This document shows, one piece after another, positions 22,650 to 33,225 of a stretch of 64,000 bases of DNA. This DNA comes from Dryocosmus kuriphilus (taxonomy: Eukaryota > Arthropoda > Insecta > Hymenoptera > Cynipidae). Position numbers and translations under genes: made by a program. The stretch lies in assembly GCA_038277395.1 (NCBI GenBank), contig CM076193.1:76856198-76920197 (forward strand), read 5' to 3'. The notes beneath the pieces were generated by a model. It saw nothing but the letters and a program-made list of their open reading frames with translations, did not search any database and was not told where the DNA came from. Numbering within the stretch: the first letter of the stretch is position 1; each line of letters opens with the position of its first letter.

Positions 22650-23395
22650 CTAGTCTCACAACACCGCTCCGACCCGGGTCGCTGATCGATCTCTCTAGTA
22701 ATCACCCCTGATGGACAGCTTCGCACAGCCATATATGGATCCATACGCTAAGATCCAATCCATATTCACTAGGCAAAGCCCTCCACCAGGGCCCATGAGT
22801 ATCCATTTATCCAAAATCATTCGTTTCAGGTGATCGCCACATATTTTATATAGATTATTTTTCGCCATACGTCTCTATCCTGACATACAACGTTTGCTTC
22901 CTTTATATCCATACACCTTTTCATGCAAGCTCTTGTATTCCTATGGCTCTTTATCTCTTTTCGCTTGAGAGTCTCATTCACTTATTCCCACCACTCATTC
23001 CTTGGTCTACCTCTCGGTGCGTGACCGTTCATTTTTCCGAGAAATACTTGCTTCATTAAACGTTCTTCATCCATTCTCTCAACATGACCAAACCATCTCA
23101 ACCTTTTACTATTGTCAATCAGAGTTTTTTCTACGCCATATTCTTTCAGAACCCACTCGTTACTGACTTTATCTATCAGTGTTTTACCGCAAATATTCCA
23201 CAGTAAACGCATTTCAACTGCGTTCACTTTACTTCTATCCTTTTCTTGGCATGTACAATTGTACAAGTCTCGCTACCATACAGCACAGTAGGTACAAGTA
23301 CAGAATTATATATTGCAATTTTGGCTTTATTTGTCACATTTTTACTTCTATTAATGGCTCCTACACTGCCTATAACGCCAACTTACTCCAGGGTT
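22650..23395 (-). mobile_element. LINE 3' end (C-terminal RT region plus 3' part)
   Basis: A minus-strand fragment. It opens near 23345 with AKIAIYNSVLVPTVLYGSET. After a frameshift at about 23265 it continues KVNAVEMRLLWNICGKT, then RLRWFGHVERMDEERLMKQV and PRGRPRNEW to about 22985. This is the conserved region after the RT domain of many insect LINEs. The frame then breaks; QDRDVWRKI near 22870-22890 suggests the extreme C-terminus in another frame. 5' truncation is typical of LINE insertion. Confidence 0.8.
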
Positions 23396-23540
23396 GAGAC
23401 AAGTTGGCCAGACATGCTTGTTAGTTGGCCAAGTTTGGCAAATTAGATGAAAACACTGTTTCGCCCTCTCTACAGGCTATCATGTAATTCGTAAATGCAG
23501 CACTATAGGGGAGAGTGCTCTGAACCAAAGATATTATAAA
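23370..23540. repeat. Fragments of two other dispersed elements
   Basis: Sequence at 23385-23445 (GGTTGAGACAAGTTGGCCAG, GTTAGTTGGCCAAG) resembles the GTTGGTTGAGACAG / TTGGCCAATC ends of the element at 24870-25791. TATAGGGGAGAGTGCTC at 23504-23520 matches the end of the MITE at 36083-36986. Confidence 0.45.
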
Positions 23541-23697
23541 GGTTGATGCGGAGCGGGGTGTCAGAATGGGAGAATGATATATATAGGTAATCCTTTTTCT
23601 GCCCTATGTAGATGGTGCCCTCACCGTACTACGAAGTCCAGCGCTGATTTTCTCGATTCTCTTAACATTTAACGGTAAAACGGGAGCAAAACTTTTT

Positions 23698-24476
23698 ACA
23701 TTCTCATCAGAGAAGGTATTATATTTATGGAAAAATTAATCCCCCCAGTTTTCATCAAATCTCCACGTTTTGAGACCCCCTGAGGGAGAAAAAACGATTT
23801 TTACGACGGTGTCTGTCTGTCTGTTGTCGTCATTGTCGCTGTCGTTGTCGTTCTTTAAGGCGTAAAAAGAAAGGACGAGTTCGTTAACCAGCAGTTTTTG
23901 ACCAATGGTTATGGTTTTATCTATCAAAAGTGGTTTTCACAAAATCAAAAAATCCATTTTCCGGCTAGAATATGCGAGATACAAAAAAAAAAGAAAAAAC
24001 GGTAGAGGGTAAAATTGTTCATCTAAAAAAAAATCCACAAATTTTGTTTTGATCATTTTTTCATAAAATGCACGGTTTTTGTTTTAATCGAGAAAACGTT
24101 ATTAAAAATAAAGAACTGTGGTTTCTTGCCAAAATATTCAAGATACGAAAAAAATGATAATAAACAAAGTTGTTCAACTCTAAAAAAAGATCTACAAATT
24201 TACTCTACTTCATTTTTTTGAACAGACGCGTAGTTTTTGAGTTATTCGTGAAACATGTTATTAAATATAAACATATCCACTTTTTTCAGCAAAACTATGC
24301 GAGATACGATAAAATATTAACAAGCAGAATTGCTCATTTTAAAAAATCTACAAATTTTCTGAAAACTATTTTTTAATCCAACGCCTATTTTATTCATGAA
24401 ACGTATAATAGTTGTTTTAATCAAAAAATACACTATTATAAAGCTAATAAGAAAGTTATTAAAAGTTATTGAAAAC
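23698..24476 (+). mobile_element. Helentron/HINE-like repeat, copy C (3' domain missing)
   Basis: Starts ACATTCTCATCAGAGAAGG after five T and has the microsatellite at 23810-23850 and part of the AT-rich core. It ends, exactly like copy A, against an inverted fragment (CTCTGCCCACTACTCAGGCG at 24475 to CATTCTCATC), followed by the same about 90-bp linker as between A and B. Confidence 0.8.
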
Positions 24477-24601
24477 TCTGCCCACTACTCAGGCGCATTC
24501 TCATCTTGTTTCTCACGCTTACCAGTCCATTAAAGTATATCAAAAACATGAATTTCTTCATTTTTTACATAGTTTGGTTGAAAAATGCAATTTTTATTTT
24601 T

Positions 24602-26755
24602 ACATTCTCATCTCAATGAGGAGGTATTGTTTTTATGTGAAAATGACTTTCGCGGATTTCATGAAATCTCGACGTTTCGTGACCCCCTGAACCCGAAAAA
24701 AACATTTTTTACGACGGTGTCTGTCTGTCTGTTGTAGTTCTCGTTGTCGTCGTCGTCTGTTCCCACGATGACTTTCGAAGGACTAATCGGATTGGATTGC
24801 ACTTTGGTAGACTTCTTTGAGGCGTAAAAATTAAGGACGAGTTCGTTAACCAGCGGTTTTTGACCAGTACACTCAGAGAAAAGATTGGATGGAGTGACCC
24901 GAGAAATGGTTGTGGTATCCAATTTAGCTGGACTCTGGGGAGCCATCCTATTAGTTGGTTGAGACAGCAACTTTTAATGGTTAGGCCGAAATTGGTTGTA
25001 TCAGCCAACTTAGAAGGACCAACGGAGCAATAATATGTTGGCTGTGTCAGCCAACTGAGTACAATAGACGACGTACTAACTTGGTTGTGTCAGCGAAGTG
25101 TGAAGGATTGATACACCAATAACTTGGGAGCCGTTCTGTCAATCTTATTAGTGGCATTTTGAGGTTAGTATCGCACTACGGCGTACGCTATTCGCACACA
25201 AGCTTGTTTCAAAATAAAAATAAATTTTTAGTACGGCACACGCGAGATAAAGCATTTATTTAAAAAATACGTACATGTAAAAAAAATAAACAAGAAAAGG
25301 AAGCAAAACGTTTTATATGAAAAATGCTGTAGCGTGTCATAACAGATGAGTCTTCAAGGTGAAAAAATTTGGTGCACTTATCGATCAAACAGGACAGTTG
25401 TCCTTTATTTAAAAATTTCATAGTATTTTGGTCCATGGCTAGTGATTTGAAATGGCAAAATACTGGATATAATTTACAATTCACAAAAACACTACAGACA
25501 CGACTCGCTACTGATGACAACTGGTTCCAAACGACAATATGGCTCCAACACTGAACGTATACAAACGTTCATCAAAGGAATTGGCTGTCCTGACCAACGC
25601 ATTAGCTGCGCTTTCTATACAGAGGATGCAGGAACCAACACAATGATATAGTGATCAACTAGCGCGCTACATTTTAAAATGGTCACTGTGACTATCTGCC
25701 TCAGTTGGCCAATCACTGCGATCAGATATTCTAACCACCTATTTCTTAACCAAGAAAAAATAGATGTGGCAACCAACCTTTTTTCTGAGTGTAGTTATGG
25801 TTTTATCCATCAAAAACAGTTTCCACAGAATCAAAAAATTCATTTTCCGGCTAAACTATGCGAGATAAAAAAAAAAACAGTAGAGAGTAAAATTGTTCAT
25901 CTAAAAAAAATCTACAAATGTTGTTTTAACCATTTTTTGATAAAATGCACGGTTTTTGTTTTAATCGAGAAAACGTTATTAAAAACAAAAAACTGTATTC
26001 TTGACAAAATATTCAAGATACGAAAAAAATGATAATAAAAAAAGTTATTCAACTCAAGAAGATCTACAAATTTTGTTTCAACCATTTTTTGATAGAATGC
26101 ACGGTTTTTATTTTAATCGATAAAACGTTATTAAAAATCAAAAATTCAAATTTTCTGCCAAACTATGCAAGATACGAAAGATGCGTTGTACACCTCAAAA
26201 AGATCTACAAATTTGCTCTTTCATTTTTTTGCAAAGACGCATATTTTTTGAATTATTTGCGAAATATTTTATTAAATACAAACAAATCCACTTTTCAGCA
26301 AAAATATGCGAGATACGAGAAAATATTGACAAGCAGAATTGTTCATCTTATTTTTTATAAGATTCATCGTTTTACTTTTAAGAATCGAAAACCTGCATTG
26401 TTAAAATTTAGAAAATGGCAAAAAAAACTCTACTAATCGACAATGGATCTTTAAAAAAATTGACTGTCGAGTGTCGTGATGAGAATGTATTCCTTAAAGC
26501 CGATAGAGCCTTAAGTAAAATAATTTTGTTTCAAATTTTTAACAAAATAAAAGTGTAATAATTTTATTAAAAGTAGGTGTTTTGAATGTCTAAGATCCAA
26601 GTAACGAAAACCGAGCACGAAGTGCGAGGATCAAAAACATCCGAGCGCGAAGCGCGACGACCACCGAATCGCGTGCCCTAGGCGCGCTTAAGCTTGCGAG
26701 CGAAGCGAGCCACGCGCGAAGCGCGTGATGGGAATGTGCGAAGGAAGTGAGCAGA
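24602..26755 (+). mobile_element. Helentron/HINE-like repeat, copy D, split by a CACT-ended transposon
   Basis: The 5' end is ACATTCTCATCTCAATGAGG after TTTTT. The microsatellite is at 24718-24757, then an insertion occupies 24870-25791. The core resumes with TATGGTTTTATCCATC. The 3' domain at 26465-26755 is diverged but keeps paired stems (GCAC-GAA-GTGC, CACGCGC-GAA-GCGCGTG, GAGCGAAGCGAG) and ends GCAGA followed by six T. Without the insertion it is about 1.23 kb. Confidence 0.85.
24870..25791. mobile_element. CACT-ended TIR transposon, non-autonomous, inside copy D
   Basis: The left end CACTCAGAGAAAAGATTGG and, inwards from 25791, CACTCAGAAAAAAGGTTGG are inverted. TA (24868-24869 and 25792-25793) lies outside each end. 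Removing it restores the family sequence (TTTTTGACC...GGTTATGG-like). Subterminal TTGGCTGTGTCAGCCAA palindrome at about 25039-25055 and other TTGG/CCAA motifs. CACT termini suggest a CACTA/Chapaev-like group, but no transposase is present to prove it. Confidence 0.7.
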
Positions 26756-26889
26756 TTTTTTAAGGTTAGGAAAGCTTGACATTCAATATCACAACATGAA
26801 CATAGCATTTCCTAAAGTTATAATAAGTAATGTAAAATTAATAATTATGGCACAGAAATGTTAATAAAACTACATTAGTAAAAATTTTG

Positions 26890-27420
26890 TAGGTGAGGCA
26901 ATTTGATAAATAATTTACCTTTGAAAGTTTAAAGTGATCCCAAGAACACTGGAGTACGTTTAATATTTCGGAGTTCATTTTGAAAATCTTTGGCTAGGAT
27001 GCGAAATTTTACGTTTTTATGAGCACTTCTAAATATAAGTTGTTCAATTTCAAACACTACTCGCAAAACTGTTTAATTTTTAAGGATTCAATTTGATAAT
27101 TTCAATTTTTAGATTTGTACTTCTTTAATTGTTTAATTTTAAATGTTAAAAATGTGAAAGTATACAGTTTCCAATGCTTATTACCAGTGAGTCACTTTTT
27201 TATTTTTATTGGCTTCTTTCGAATGTCACTTTTAGTTTTCTTTTCGAAATATTTCTTTGATTGAAAGCATTTTTAATTAAATTCTTTAAGCTGCGTTTAG
27301 ATTGATGTTTACCAGATTGTTTGGTTTAAAATTATATTTCTGAAAATAGTATAATTTAAAAAGCTTATAAAAAATGGTATTGGTAAGTATTGGATCCATC
27401 AGTAGTTTTTTCACTATTAC
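26890..27420 (+). repeat. Duplicated segment X, copy 1 (carries an empty site)
   Basis: Diverged paralogue of 30510-30820 plus 32152-32350. Shared words include GGAGTACGTTTAATATT, CACTTCTAAATATAAGTTG and GGATCCATCAGTAGTTTTTT. It lacks the foldback found in the second copy. Confidence 0.8.
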
Positions 27421-27421
27421 G

Positions 27422-27448
27422 AATACCTTCTCATTCAGATGAGAATGC
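27422..27448 (-). mobile_element. 5'-end stub of the Helentron-like family
   Basis: Read on the minus strand, GCATTCTCATCTGAATGAGA and the following AGGTATT match the first about 27 bp of copies D and F. It lies exactly where segment X copy 1 stops matching copy 2. Confidence 0.5.
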
Positions 27449-27659
27449 AAAAATAAAAAATTTGCCTTCTTCCAAAAAAGCTCGATTTGCACATTTGTAA
27501 AGGTCAAATATATGTACATATATTTTTTAGAATGCTTATGATCAGTCGAAAGGTCGTGAAAAACCTTGTCGAAATTTTACTAGAAAACACTTTTGCCTAA
27601 GTTTGACTCAGCAGATCGAACAACTTTGATTTTTTTAGTGGAAACAAGATAAAATATTA

Positions 27660-27935
27660 TACGGGTGATTGACAAAAAGTTGACCATTTTAAGCCCCAAC
27701 CATTTTCTACATTTTGTTTGATTAACAAATTTTTTCTAAAAATATCTCAACAAATTACTTACATCAAAGTACAATATCGTAAGCTTAAAAATTTTAGACG
27801 ATCTCTTTTAGAAATTATGAATAAAAATTTACCCAAAATGTCTTATCAGGCACCTGTCCCAAACTAAAAATTTTAAATGAAAAATTTCTAATTAATATTA
27901 CCAAAAATTTTTTAACATTTGAAATTCACAAATAT
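27660..27935 (+). repeat. Duplicated segment Y, copy 1 (carries an empty site)
   Basis: Paralogue of 28665-28734 plus 30299-30515 (shared TTTTTCTAAAAATATCTCAA, GCACCTGTC, TTTGAAATTCACAA). It lacks the 1.56-kb transposon present in the second copy. Confidence 0.8.
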
Positions 27936-28664
27936 CACGTATATTAAGTTGAAAAAGATAACAATCAAGAAGAAGGCTTAATATTTTAGAGTTAAAGGTT
28001 TCAAATATCACTTCAAAGTCTGTCCCACAAGTTTTTTGTCTGGTTACGCGGCATTGCTATTGTAGAATAAAACTCGAAAAATATTATTCAAACTGTTCAT
28101 AATGCAGGCTAAAGTTGTTGATTTTACACCTACGAAGATTTTAGTATATAGGTAAAAATTGATTTATCAATGTTGATTCCAAATAAAAGTAAATAATGAT
28201 CACTATGTTCGTATAGTATTTTTTATTAAATGTCCGGTTTATTACTTTAGGAAATGAAAGTATATTTTGACACGCTAAAGTCGGCACCAAGTAAATCGTT
28301 TCGGCTTAAAATTCATACCTATCACAAATACATTTCTTGATCTCATAGTTTTATGTTTTAATACTCTCTATAGTGTTAGACCTAATTACGTAAAAATATT
28401 TTGGGCGGTTTAGAAAGTTTTTATTTCTCAAAAATCTCATTCTCTAGTATGGTCAACTTTTTGGCAATATACATAATTACACAGCTTCTAAGAATAATTT
28501 TCTTTTTTGAGAGGGCAAAAAAATTAGATTCTGACGTAGATGAACTAAAACTTAGAATCGTTAAAAATTAGTAAAATGTAGCTATTCTGTAGATTAAGAA
28601 AAAATATTTAAGATTTTTCCGAAACTTTGCACCCAAAAAAGGTTAAAATCTTATTTCAGCAAAT
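27936..28664. other. No recognisable gene
   Basis: AT-rich spacer between the Y copies; nothing supported. Confidence 0.5.
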
Positions 28665-28794
28665 GTGTGATTGGTGAAAAGCTTGATCATTTTAAGTCCC
28701 AGACATTTTCCACATTTTCTTGATTAGTAAAGCCCTAGTGGAAAAATGTTCTGGCAGTCTGATGTCAGATCTGGCCCAGATCTGGCGTCGTGTA

Positions 28795-29530
28795 GACCGT
28801 CTAGTCTTGACAGTCTAGTCTGGCCCAGATCTGGGACTGGTCCGTAATCCATACCATAAAAATTTCTAAGTTTTAATCAGCAAATTTTTTTTCACCTTTT
28901 CCTAAAAATTAACAAGATGTCTAAAATTGTACAAAATAAGAAATTAACACTAATTAAAAATCAATTTTTTTCTTATTGTCTTGACAGTCTAGTCTGGCCC
29001 AGATCTGGGATTGGTCCGCAATTCTAAACATAAAAGTTTCTAAGTTTCAATCAGCAAATTTTTTGTCACCATTTTCTAAAAATTGACAAGATGTCTGAAA
29101 TTGTACAAAATAAGAAATTAACACTAATTAAAAATCAATTTTTTTCTTATTGTCTTGACATTCTAGTCTGGCCCAGATCTGGGACTGTTCCGCAATCCAT
29201 AGTATAAAAATTTCTAATATCCAATCAGCCAAATTTTTTTAACATTTTCAAAAAACTTTCAGGGTGTTTAAAATAAAACAAAGTAAAAAAATTAACACTA
29301 TTCAAAATCAATTTTTTTTCTTATTGTCTTGACAGTCTAGTCTGGCCCAGATCTGGGACTGGTCCGCAATCATAACCAAACAAATTTCTAAGTTTCAATG
29401 AGCAAAATTTTTTCCAACGTTTTCAAAAATTTGCCAAGATGTCTAAAGTTGTACAAAATGAGAAATTAACACTATTCAAAATCAATTTTTTTCACATCGT
29501 CTTGACAGTCTAGTCTGGCCCGGATCTAGT
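28795..29530. repeat. Tandem repeat, about 173-bp period, about 4.2 units
   Basis: CTTGACAGTCTAGTCTGGCC recurs at about 28807, 28980, 29154, 29328 and 29501. Each unit also holds AATTGTACAAAATAAG-like and AACACTA-TTAAAAATCAA blocks. Units 2 and 3 are the most alike. Confidence 0.9.
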
Positions 29531-29751
29531 GCTGATCAGCCTTCCGGAACATAAAAATGGTTACATTTTAATCATCTAACTTTTCTCAGTGCATGTTAAA
29601 ATTAATTGAAGTGTCTATTTTAAACGATTTCGAATGATACAAAATGAAATTTATATTCTCAAAACAACTATTTCTTCCAGTTATATCAAATCATTATAGT
29701 GTCTATAATGAATGAGTGATCCCCTTTTGTAGTTAGTAATAAATTGTAATA

Positions 29752-29825
29752 CGCGGTAGTCTAGTGGTTATCACGTTCGATTTTATACTCAGGCGGTTGG
29801 TTAGGGTTCGATTCTCGGTGTTGCG
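29752..29825 (+). ncRNA. tRNA-Val-like sequence (SINE head or tRNA pseudogene)
   Basis: TAGTCTAGTGGTTATCACG matches the D-arm/box A of eukaryotic tRNA-Val closely, and GGTTCGATTCT is a good box B 44 nt further. The acceptor ends CGCGGTA and TGTTGCG can pair throughout if G-T pairs are allowed. The anticodon arm is not convincing. A more degenerate copy at about 45335-45390 keeps only the box B side, so this travels as part of the transposon rather than being a functional tRNA gene. Confidence 0.5.
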
Positions 29826-30509
29826 AAATTTCTGCGAATGCGTTTTTCTAGCGTTATGTTGTATTAAATACATAGGTTAGGAGATGTCAAGAACTACAAA
29901 TTCGTTCAGAAACTAGAATTTTTTTAGTTTAAATACTTTTTTTAATCAAGTATTTTCTTGTAAATTAGTCTGAAAGTTTTGACACTAAGCTTCTAGAAGA
30001 AAATATAATATTTTGCAGTCATTTATTTATAATTTGCTAATAACATATTATTTACTGTTTATTTATTATACATTATTTTGCATCACGAAATTAATCCCAA
30101 AGAAAACACACCCTAACTATCAACACACTAATCGCCTCGCTAATCGCTAAATAGCGGCTGGCTAGACTGTCTAGCCACAAACTTTGCAAAAGTGTTACAG
30201 ATCTGGCTATCCCCAGACCAGACCGTCTGATCTGCGCCAGATTAGAGTCTAGACGGTCTAGTCTGGGGCTGGCCAACGCCATAAGATTTTTCCACTACGG
30301 AGTTTTTCTAAAAATATCTCAATAAATTACATATATCAGACCATGATTTCGTAAAGTTTCCAAATTTTAGAGGACTTCATTTACAAATTAGAAATAAAAA
30401 AAGTACTCAAAATGTCTCGTCACGCACCTGTCGCAAACTACGAATTTAAAATGAAAAATTGCTACATAATATTAACAAAATTTTCTTAATATTTGAAATT
30501 CACAATTTA

Positions 30510-32350
30510 AATAATTAAATAATTTGCCTAGGAAAGTTTAAAATAATCCCAAGAATTTGGAGTACGTTTAATATTCCGGAGTTCATTTTCAGATTCTTTG
30601 GCCACGAGTCCAATTAGAAATTTGACAGTTTTATGAGCACTTCTAAATATAAGTTGTTCAATTTCAAATACTATACTCGTAAAATTATTTAATTTTAAGA
30701 AGGATTTAATTTGATAATTTCAATTTTTAGATTTGTATTTTTGTAATATGAAAGTATACAATTTCCAATGCTTATTACCAGTTTAGTCACTTTTTTATTT
30801 TTATTGGCTTCTTCTGAATAGTCCGGGAGCAGGGTATGGTCCCGTATGCAATAATATATCCAAGGAAATAAAGTGGTCATTTTTATGTATTTTGAGCCGC
30901 TGAATCCGAATATCTCGGTCACTTTTCCGAAAAAATAGTACCTTTTGTTTAAATCGCAATTGTTTAAATAAATTACGAAGAAATAATTTTCTTGGAGCTG
31001 ACAAATTTTTTATTAAAACATGGCATATTTTAAGAGGAATAGATCTCTTGAAACTTTTTCCTGCAATGCATATTTCAAAAGTTATAAATTTTGAAAGGTC
31101 GAAAATTTGACGTTTTTTGCTAACTTTGGATTTTAATAACTTTTTAACTACTGAATATTTTTTGAAAAGTAAAAAATCTGCTTATTCTTCAAGACCTGCC
31201 CTATAACCTGCTGTGATCCGATATGGAATCATAATCGTCAAAGTCAGTCTTTCCGCCGCTGAAAGTTAGCGCTTCTTCAGTGCTTATGCGGTACTCGTAC
31301 TCATTTTTTCCAAACGTGCATTTCTGAAAAATCATGTTGTTGCGTGAAAGCTGGAATAGAATGTTGTAGTTTTTGTTCTTGGCAACAACAAAAAAACTTG
31401 TAAGAACAAATACAATGTGAGCAGTGAGACAAAATAAAGCTGGTATGTATTTGAAAAACCAAAAACCATTGTGATACTAAGTTTTTACATATTTGTAATT
31501 TTGTACAGATAATAAAAATTTGAAGTACTATTTATTTACAATATAATATACCTACTATTCTTATTTTTGAATCATTTACAATTATTACAAATTTACGTTA
31601 TGTAAGTTATGTCCTGAAATCAAATACACACTGGGTTGCTCGCACGACGCTCGGCGCTCAGCCAGATACGAGTACCCCATAAGCACTGAAAAAGCGCTAA
31701 CTTTCAGTGGCGGAAAGACTGACTTTGACGATAGTGATTCCATATTGGATTACATCAGGTTATAGGGCAAGTCTTAAAGAACAAGAAATTTTTTATCTTT
31801 CAAGAAATATTCAATAGTTAAAAAGTTATTAACATCCAAAGTTTTGCAAAAAACGTCAAATTTTCGATATTTCAAAATTTATAACTTTTCAAATATGCAT
31901 TTTAGAAAAAAGTTGCAAGAGACCTATTCCTCTTAAAATATGCTATATTTTAATAATAAAAAAAATTTGGTCGCTCCAAAAAAATTGCTTCTTCATAATT
32001 TGTTTAAACAATAGCGATTTAAACAAAACATACCATTTTTTCAGAAAAGTGATAGAAATATTCGGATTCAACGGCTCAAAATACATAAGAATAACCACTT
32101 TATTTCCTTGGGCATATTATTGCATACGGGACCATACCCTGCTCCCGTACTAGAAAGTCACTTTCAGTTTTCTTTTCGAAATACTTTTTTAATTGAAAGC
32201 AGTTTTACTTAAATGCTTCAAGCTGCGTTTAGATTGAAGTATACCATAATGTTTGGTTTAAAATTGAAATTTCTGAAAATATTGTAATTTTTAAAAAGCC
32301 TATCAAAAAAGGTATTGGTAAGTATTGGATCCATCAGTAGTTTTTTCACG
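30510..32350 (+). repeat. Duplicated segment X, copy 2, interrupted by a foldback
   Basis: Matches 26890-27420 on both sides of the foldback at 30820-32151. The left part ends TTCTGAAT and the right part resumes AAGTCACTTTCAGTTTTC, against TCGAATGTCACTTTTAGTTTTC in the uninterrupted copy. Confidence 0.8.
30820..32151. mobile_element. Foldback element with about 490-bp arms
   Basis: The left arm (30820-31320) and right arm (31660-32151) are inverted copies. The outer ends read GGGAGCAGGGTATGGTCCCG. The centre (31325-31655) is unique. The copies are diverged by scattered substitutions, so it is old. Several short frames in the arms (30695-31004 minus) mirror each other and have no protein signature. 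Confidence 0.85.
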
Positions 32351-33009
32351 ATAAAAAAATTGGATTTTCAATACTTACCATAACTACTTTTCCATAAAGA
32401 GTTTGATAAAATTTAATAAATTCATATAATCTTCAAAATTTAATAATTTTAAGTCCAAACTATTGAGTATTGACAGTTAACATCGTTTGAAATATCAAAT
32501 GTTTAGTTTGAAGAGCTCTGTAATTTGGTGTTTTTTAAAAGTGTTATTATTTTAAATAATTTCGGTGTGCTTACAATGAGAAACTTTCTTTAAGTAAAAA
32601 AAATCTTTGAAGCGTGATTTTTTGCAATAATTGGATGTGCTATATAACAGATCCATGTTTTGAATAAAATATTTACTATAAATATTTATTATTTTATATA
32701 TATTTATTTATATTGAATAAAATATTTACGATAGTAAAAAAATGAATTTCGAAGACATATTTTTGTTTAAATTCACACTTAATCAGTACTTTATTATAAA
32801 TTAATCAGTTCATTATATTCTCTACCCGTGATTACTCACAAGGGAAAGGACAGATAGTTTGTTTTTTGTTTGGATTCATAATTTTAATAAAGAAAGACCA
32901 TGAACACAAACTAATGAAATTCCTAGGACGCAATATTTGGCCAGTCTCTCATATCAATACTTCTAACAATAAACTTAAAGAAGTATGGATACGAGAGAGC
33001 CTAATTAGG

Positions 33010-33048
<39 letters not shown>

Positions 33049-33055
33049 CACCGAA
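32351..33055. other. No recognisable gene; (AT)n at 33011-33043
   Basis: AT-rich DNA ending in an AT dinucleotide run. Confidence 0.5.
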
Positions 33056-33225
33056 ATTCTACTAGGGCGTTGGTCGGATAGCCCGGCCATGTCACATCCG
33101 GGCGCTGTTCAGCCTAGCGTGATGTTGACCGGATTCCGTCCAGAAACCCCGTTCACAGCCCCACTTATAGCCGGGCTTTTCGACCAGCCCCCGACTTCAA
33201 TTTCTACCCGAGCGTGTTCCGTTTT
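33056..33225. repeat. GC-rich island with GGTCGG / CCGGGC words
   Basis: Markedly GC-rich (for example TTGGTCGGATAGCCCGGCC and GACCAGCCCCCGACTTC, ending near AATTTCTACCCGAG). It resembles the islands at 57411-57600 and 63640-63757 in words and in the AATTTCTAC border, so it is probably a fragment of the same dispersed element. Confidence 0.4.

Larger units (their letters stand above)
28735..30298. mobile_element. TIR transposon with internal 173-bp tandem array
   Basis: The left end CTAGTGGAAAAATGTTCTGGC and, inwards from 30298, GTAGTGGAAAAATCTTATGGC are inverted. The subterminal regions are full of CCAGATCTGG and CTAGACGGTCTAG palindromes (28760-28850 and 30200-30270). The paralogous segment Y copy 1 shows the site without the element. 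Non-coding; likely mobilised in trans. A 5'-truncated second copy lies at 45300-45662. Confidence 0.8.

Noticed and set aside
25679..26436. Repeated frames with KIYKFCFNHF and KCTVFVLI
   Set aside because: They are the translated image of the AT-rich tandem core of the repeat family; other copies carry stops and frameshifts at random places.
29752..29825. Functional tRNA-Val gene
   Set aside because: Box A and box B are good but the anticodon arm does not fold properly, and a more degenerate relative travels with the same transposon at 45.3 kb.
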